A stretch of 64,000 nucleotides of DNA from Pseudomonas sp. MRSN 12121 (GTDB lineage Bacteria; Pseudomonadota; Gammaproteobacteria; Pseudomonadales; Pseudomonadaceae), in the NCBI RefSeq assembly GCF_000931465.1, contig NZ_CP010892.1, forward strand, positions 868,001 to 932,000. Direction: 5' to 3'. This document shows positions 60,025 to 64,000 of this stretch, piece after piece. Position 1 is the first letter of the stretch. Each line of letters starts with the position of its first letter. The position numbers and the translations under genes were made by a program. The notes beneath the pieces were generated by a model, which was not told the DNA's origin, did not search any database, and worked only from the letters and a program-made list of their open reading frames with translations.

Positions 60025-60792
60025 ATGGGGTTTGATCAGATTCGTCAGCGCCGTTTGTCCGATGACATTGTCGAGCGGCTCGAGGGGATGATTCTCGAGG
60101 GCACGCTGAAGTCCGGTGAGCGTCTGCCGGCAGAGCGGGCGCTGGCGGAACAGTTCGGTGTCTCGCGGCCATCGTTGCGCGAGGCCATCCAGAAGCTCAC
60201 GGCCAAGGGCTTGCTGGTCAGCCGCCAGGGCGGGGGCAATTATGTGGTGGAGTCGCTGGGCTCGACCTTCAGCGATCCGCTGCTGCATCTGCTGGAGAAC
60301 AACCCCGAAGCCCAGCGCGATCTGCTGGAGTTTCGCCACACCCTGGAAGCCTCATGCGCCTATTACGCGGCGTTGCGGGCCACCGACGTGGATCGCGAGC
60401 GCCTGACGGCGGCCTTCGAAACATTGCAGGACTGCTATGCCCGGGCGAGCGAGGTGAGCCGGGCCGAGGAGGGGGCGGCGGATGCGCAGTTTCACCTGGC
60501 GATCGCCGAGGCCAGCCATAACGCTGTGCTCCTGCACACCATCCGCGGGCTGTTCGATCTGCTCAAGCGCAACGTGGTGACCAACATCGGCGGCATGTAC
60601 AAGCAGCGCACGGAAACCCGCGACATGCTGATCAGTCAACACCGCGATCTGTACCAGGCGATTATCGAGGGGCGTGCCGAGCAGGCGCGTGAGATTTCCA
60701 GTCGGCACATTCTGTATGTGCAGGAAGTGCTGGAAGAGGTCCGTCAGGAAGTGCAGCGCGTGGCCCGGGCGGAGCGGCGCAAGGGGATCTGA
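60025..60792 (+). CDS. lldR: Lactate-responsive GntR/FadR regulator
   Basis: The 255-residue protein has a GntR winged helix (SDDIVERLEGMILEGTLKSG, ALAEQFGVSRPSLREAIQKL) and a FadR-type C-terminal all-helical domain with H.AI..ASHN and the metal/ligand-binding His residues. It starts at ATG 60025 after GGAG; GTG 60022 is an alternative. It should repress the divergent lldP operon until lactate binds. Confidence 0.92.
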   Translation: MGFDQIRQRRLSDDIVERLEGMILEGTLKSGERLPAERALAEQFGVSRPSLREAIQKLTAKGLLVSRQGGGNYVVESLGSTFSDPLLHLLENNPEAQRDLLEFRHTLEASCAYYAALRATDVDRERLTAAFETLQDCYARASEVSRAEEGAADAQFHLAIAEASHNAVLLHTIRGLFDLLKRNVVTNIGGMYKQRTETRDMLISQHRDLYQAIIEGRAEQAREISSRHILYVQEVLEEVRQEVQRVARAERRKGI

Positions 60793-60814
60793 AGGGTAAG
60801 TTCAAGCTCGCTCC

Positions 60815-60842
60815 CTGTAGGAGCGAGCTTGCTCGCGATCAT
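60815..60842. repeat. Single REP element
   Basis: TGTAGGAGCGAGCTTGCTCG followed by CGATCATGG matches one arm of the REPINs at 784 and 52060. It lies between lldR and smpB, which converge. Confidence 0.75.
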
Positions 60843-60862
60843 GGCGTCAAGGCAGCAGAGCG

Positions 60863-61345
60863 TTACTCTTCCTTGCCCTTGTTGCGCACCGCGCGGTGCA
60901 GCTCGCGATCGGAGTCGCGCTCGCGCTCGGTGTGGCGCTTGTCGTACTCCTTCTTGCCCTTGCCGAGGGCGATTTCGCACTTGACCATGTGCTTGCTCCA
61001 GTAGAGCGACAGGCACACGCAGGCATAACCCTTCTGCTGCACGGAGGCGAAAATCTTCTCCAGCTCACGCTTGTTGAGCAGCAGTTTGCGCGAGCGCACC
61101 GGGTCGGCGATCACGTGGGTGCTGGCAGTGGTCAGCGGGGTGAAGTGGCTGCCCAGCAGCCAGGCTTCGCCATCCTTGAGCAGCACGTAACTGTCGACCA
61201 GTTGAGCCTTGCCTGCTCGCAGACTCTTTACTTCCCAGCCGGCCAGGACCATGCCAGCCTCGAACCGTTGTTCGATGAAGTAATCGTGACGCGCCTTTTT
61301 GTTTTGCGCGATGGTCCCTGTTGGGTGTTTCTTCTGTTTAGCCAT
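60863..61345 (-). CDS. smpB: SsrA-binding protein SmpB
   Basis: The 160-residue protein is full length: [60 protein letters not shown] and the basic C-terminal tail [20 protein letters not shown]. It binds tmRNA and brings it to stalled ribosomes. ssrA is nearby on the same strand. Confidence 0.97.
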   Translation of the reverse strand: MAKQKKHPTGTIAQNKKARHDYFIEQRFEAGMVLAGWEVKSLRAGKAQLVDSYVLLKDGEAWLLGSHFTPLTTASTHVIADPVRSRKLLLNKRELEKIFASVQQKGYACVCLSLYWSKHMVKCEIALGKGKKEYDKRHTERERDSDRELHRAVRNKGKEE

Positions 61346-61461
61346 AGGGGCGGCATTATAGGCAGTTGCACGCGTGTCGGCTACGGTGTCGCAGCGTGCT
61401 TGAGCAGGTTGAGTGAATCCCGGACAATGCGCGCTCTTTTTTTCGGTTGGGCGCGTTTTTG

Positions 61462-62865
61462 ATGTCGACGGACAAGGTTTCTGTCCACGGCGGCTGGGCC
61501 AGTCGCTGGGTGTTCATCCTCGCGGCGACCGGTGCCGCCGTGGGTCTGGGCAGTATCTGGAAATTCCCTTATATGGTCGGCGTCTACGGTGGTGGCACCT
61601 TCGTCCTGGTGTTCCTGGCCTGCATCGCGCTGATCGGCGTGCCGGTGATGCTCGCCGAAACCTTGATCGGTCGCCGCGCCCGGCAAAGTCCTGCCAATGC
61701 CTTGAAGGCGCTCGCTCTCGAGACCGGGCACTCGGCCCGATGGTCCTGGGGGGCGTTCGCCGGCATGATCACGGCTTTGCTGATCCTGTCCTTTTACAGC
61801 GTGGTCGGTGGCTGGTCGCTGGACTACATCATCGATATGGGGCGCGGCGATTTCCAGGGTGTGGCGGCGGATCAGGTCGGCGCCTATTTCGGTCAGGTGA
61901 TTGCTGACCCTTGGCGGCTGACGCTGTGGCATACCCTCTTCATGCTGTTGTCGGCGGTCGTCATCGCCAAAGGTGTGGTGGCCGGTCTCGAACGCAGCCT
62001 GCGCATCATGATGCCGTTGCTGTTCGTGATGCTGGTGATTCTCCTGGGCTACAGCATGACCACCGGGCATTTCATGGATGGCGTGCATTTCATGTTCGAC
62101 TTCAAGGCCGACAAGCTGCTCGACGGCCTGCTTCCGGCCATGGGGCACGCGTTTTTCTCCCTGAGCGTCGGTGTCGGTTCCATCATGATTTACGGCGCTT
62201 ACATGCCGAAGCATTCCTCCATTTCCGGCACCATTGTCGGCGTGGCCCTGCTGGACACCTTTGTTTCTCTGTTGGCGGGCCTGGCGCTGTTCCCGATCGT
62301 GTTCGCCGCCGGATTGAACCCGAGCGAGGGGCCGGGGTTGATGTTTGTCAGCTTGCCGTTTGCCTTTGGTAATGTGGCATTCGGCCAGTTGATGGGCGTA
62401 GTGTTTTTTGTCCTGGTGGCCATCGCCGCCTGGAGTTCGGCGATTTCGCTGCTGGAGCCGATGGTGGCGTACCTGGTCGAGCGGACTCGGGTTCGCCGCG
62501 GCTGGGTGACGTTCTGGCTGGCGTTCACCTGCTGGTTCGTCGGGCTGGGGACAGTGTTCTCCTTTAATATCTGGCAACAGGCCAAGTTCTTCGTGAACGA
62601 AGGCGGAGCTTTCCACCTCTACCAATGGGGGGCGGCGGGCGGCCTGGACTTCTTCGGGGTGATCGACTTTTTCACCTCGAGGATCATGTTGCCCTTGGGC
62701 GGTCTCTGTTTTGTGGTATTCGCGGGTTGGGTCATGGGGCGCGAGGCGGTGCGTGACGAGCTGTCGATTCGCAGCCCGCTGCTGTTTGTCCTGACCCTGT
62801 TTTTGATGCGCTATGTGGCGCCCATTGGCATTCTTATTGTGTTTGCCGCCCAGTTGTGGAAATGA
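61462..62865 (+). CDS. Sodium-dependent transporter, NSS/SNF family
   Basis: The 467-residue protein has 12 helices and the NSS signature [20 protein letters not shown] followed by [10 protein letters not shown] in helix 1, with Na-binding unwound segments and later [19 protein letters not shown]. These proteins import amino acids or amines with Na+. Substrate unknown. No strong RBS is seen; a TTG at 61447 would add five residues. Confidence 0.9.
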   Translation: MSTDKVSVHGGWASRWVFILAATGAAVGLGSIWKFPYMVGVYGGGTFVLVFLACIALIGVPVMLAETLIGRRARQSPANALKALALETGHSARWSWGAFAGMITALLILSFYSVVGGWSLDYIIDMGRGDFQGVAADQVGAYFGQVIADPWRLTLWHTLFMLLSAVVIAKGVVAGLERSLRIMMPLLFVMLVILLGYSMTTGHFMDGVHFMFDFKADKLLDGLLPAMGHAFFSLSVGVGSIMIYGAYMPKHSSISGTIVGVALLDTFVSLLAGLALFPIVFAAGLNPSEGPGLMFVSLPFAFGNVAFGQLMGVVFFVLVAIAAWSSAISLLEPMVAYLVERTRVRRGWVTFWLAFTCWFVGLGTVFSFNIWQQAKFFVNEGGAFHLYQWGAAGGLDFFGVIDFFTSRIMLPLGGLCFVVFAGWVMGREAVRDELSIRSPLLFVLTLFLMRYVAPIGILIVFAAQLWK

Positions 62866-62872
62866 CGCTGAC

Positions 62873-63307
62873 ATGACGACACATATTCAACGCTCGGCCC
62901 TGCTGCCGTATCCGGCGCAGTTTTTGTACGACCTGGTCAATGACGTGGCCCGTTATCCGGAGTTCTTGCCCTGGTGTTCGTCGGCCGAGGTGCTGGAGAG
63001 CAGCGAGGTGCAGATGCGCGCGAGCCTGGCGGTTGCCAAGGGGGGGCTGAGCCAGCATTTCGTCACGCGCAATACCCTGGTGCCGGGCCAGTCGATCGAA
63101 ATGAATCTGGAAGAAGGGCCGTTCAACCAGTTGCACGGCGTGTGGATCTTCAAACCGCTGGGTGAAAAGGCCTGCAAGATCAGCCTGGACTTGTCGTTTG
63201 ACTATGCCGGCCCGTTGGTCCGTGCCACCTTGGGACCGCTGTTCAATCAGGCGGCCAATACCCTGGTGGATGCCTTCTGTCAGCGAGCCAAGCAACTGCA
63301 TGCCTGA
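62873..63307 (+). CDS. ratA: RatA/COQ10-type START-like protein
   Basis: The 144-residue protein matches the COQ10/RatA family: LPYPAQFLYDLVNDVARYPE, FLPWCSSAEVLES, GLSQHFVTRNTL and FNQLHGVWIFKPLGEKACKI. It binds hydrophobic ligand, perhaps ubiquinone; E. coli RatA also blocks ribosome joining. It comes before rnfH with an eight-base overlap. Confidence 0.9.
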   Translation: MTTHIQRSALLPYPAQFLYDLVNDVARYPEFLPWCSSAEVLESSEVQMRASLAVAKGGLSQHFVTRNTLVPGQSIEMNLEEGPFNQLHGVWIFKPLGEKACKISLDLSFDYAGPLVRATLGPLFNQAANTLVDAFCQRAKQLHA

Positions 63308-63620
63308 GTCGATGATCGAAATCGAAGTGGTATATGCCGCGGTCGAGCGGCAGGTATTGCTGGGCGTTGCAGTGCCCCCGGGAACAAGCATTCGCGAAGC
63401 CGTTAAGACCTGCGGGATCGCAGCGCAATTTCCAGAGCTGGATCTGGACGATTGTCCGCTGGGGATTTTCGGCAAGGCGGTTGCCAAGCCTGAGGTGCAG
63501 TTGGCGCAGGCGGGTGACCGGATCGAAATCTATCGTCCATTGCTGGCCGATCCTAAAGAGGTTCGACGCCTGCGCGCGGCCAAGGCGGCGCAGGCTCGGG
63601 CGCGTACCTCAGAGTCCTGA
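63300..63620 (+). CDS. rnfH: RnfH-family ubiquitin-like protein
   Basis: The 106-residue protein contains IEIEVVYAAVERQVLLGVAV, TSIREAVKTCGIAAQFPELD, DDCPLGIFGKAVAKPEVQLA and GDRIEIYRPLLADPKEVRR, the UPF0125/RnfH pattern. Paired with RatA in many gammaproteobacteria. It starts at ATG 63300 or at ATG 63312. Confidence 0.93.
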   Translation: MPESMIEIEVVYAAVERQVLLGVAVPPGTSIREAVKTCGIAAQFPELDLDDCPLGIFGKAVAKPEVQLAQAGDRIEIYRPLLADPKEVRRLRAAKAAQARARTSES

Positions 63621-63639
63621 GGCCAGTCGACAGGCAATA

Positions 63640-63666
63640 AAAAAGCCCGGGTTCGCCGGGCTTTTC
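63640..63666. terminator. Terminator between convergent rnfH and bamE
   Basis: AAAAAGCCCGG-GTTCG-CCGGGCTTTT is a symmetric stem with A and T tracts on either side, so it can stop transcription in both directions. Confidence 0.88.
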
Positions 63667-63676
63667 ATTTCGCCAC

Positions 63677-64000
63677 TTATTGCGGCGAGGTATCCAGAGG
63701 TTCTGGTGTCGGCACCGGAACTGTCTCGACATTGTCGACATCTTTCTGAATCTGATCGAGCAAAGAACCAGGCTTGGCCGGCTTTTCCGGTTTTGGCTGT
63801 TCCGCATTTTCGGCCGGAGTGGTCACGGTAGTGCCGCTGTCCTTGCCCAGAATGGCTTCGTCACGGCTTACGCCAGGCATGAAGTCGCCGGAAAGACTAA
63901 CCAGTTGGTCATTGCCATTGAAGATGACGCTGACGCGTTCCTGCTGGCGTTCACCGCCACCTGGTTGCAGGCTGTACAGATAATCCCAGCGATCGGCATG
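63677..64000 (-). CDS. bamE: Outer-membrane assembly lipoprotein BamE, partial
   Basis: The frame is open to the window edge, so the signal peptide and lipobox are missing. The visible part has [20 protein letters not shown], then [20 protein letters not shown], matching the BamE (SmpA/OmlA) C-terminal beta strands, followed by a Pro/Glu-rich tail ([14 protein letters not shown]) longer than in E. coli, as in Pseudomonas OmlA. BamE supports BAM insertion of outer-membrane proteins. Confidence 0.9.
   Translation of the reverse strand, partial: HADRWDYLYSLQPGGGERQQERVSVIFNGNDQLVSLSGDFMPGVSRDEAILGKDSGTTVTTPAENAEQPKPEKPAKPGSLLDQIQKDVDNVETVPVPTPEPLDTSPQ

Noticed and set aside
61381..62874. Open frame antisense to the NSS transporter
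   Set aside because: The product is His/Gln/Pro/Arg-rich and unlike any protein; the transporter on the other strand has clear family motifs.

Overview
The window is chromosomal DNA from a Pseudomonas, most likely a GC-rich member of the P. fluorescens lineage (protegens/chlororaphis-like). The support is a complete Pseudomonas-type tmRNA gene with tag ANDETYGEYALAA, the smpB / NSS transporter / ratA / rnfH / bamE block, an lldR-lldP-lutABC-dld lactate locus with an exact LldR-type operator, and REP/REPIN repeats built on GTAGGAGCGAGCTTGCTCGCGA-like arms. The species is inference; the genus is well supported.

Layout. (1) 1-6884, host DNA: end of a LysR regulator, two small membrane proteins, an ArnT-like membrane glycosyltransferase, a periplasmic polyamine-binding protein, a LysR regulator and a divergent secreted SGNH hydrolase. 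(2) 6885-10547, an AT-rich accessory stretch with one large intact gene, a SIR2 + P-loop NTPase (STAND-like) protein resembling known anti-phage NADase effectors, followed by decayed gene fragments. (3) 10548-51147, an apparently complete lambda-like siphoprophage of about 40.6 kb inserted at the 3' end of ssrA, bounded by a 28-bp direct repeat of the tmRNA 3' end. (4) 51122-64000, host DNA: ssrA, a small secreted protein, the lactate locus, smpB, an NSS transporter, ratA, rnfH and the start of the bamE region.

Prophage logic. The leftward arm carries int, xis, a phosphatase, several unknown proteins, a TerB-like protein and a LuxR-type HTH protein. An S24 repressor and a lambda-Cro-like protein diverge from a control region with a shared operator motif, and a related motif also precedes the leftward arm. 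The rightward early arm has KilA-N and Rha-type regulators, many tiny overlapping genes, an O-like initiator containing 18-bp iteron-like repeats, a DnaC-like loader, a DnaB-like helicase, a second tyrosine recombinase and a Q-like antiterminator. The late region follows: an orphan protein related to the J tail-tip C-terminus, holin, HNH nuclease, HK97-type head genes, a lambda-type tail module with a programmed -1 frameshift (G/GT) at A AAA AAA, then tail-tip genes interrupted by cargo genes between K and I and between I and J. Tail fibre, muralytic enzyme and spanins lie next to the right attachment site. Minus-strand terminators just beyond both att copies suggest that the prophage supplies a replacement terminator for ssrA.

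Best candidates for new biology: the SIR2-NTPase gene beside the ssrA integration site, the orphan J-domain gene under Q control, the tail-operon cargo genes (one on the opposite strand, one lipoprotein), the second recombinase in the replication operon, and the iterons in the O-like gene. All calls come from reading the sequence; no database search was run.
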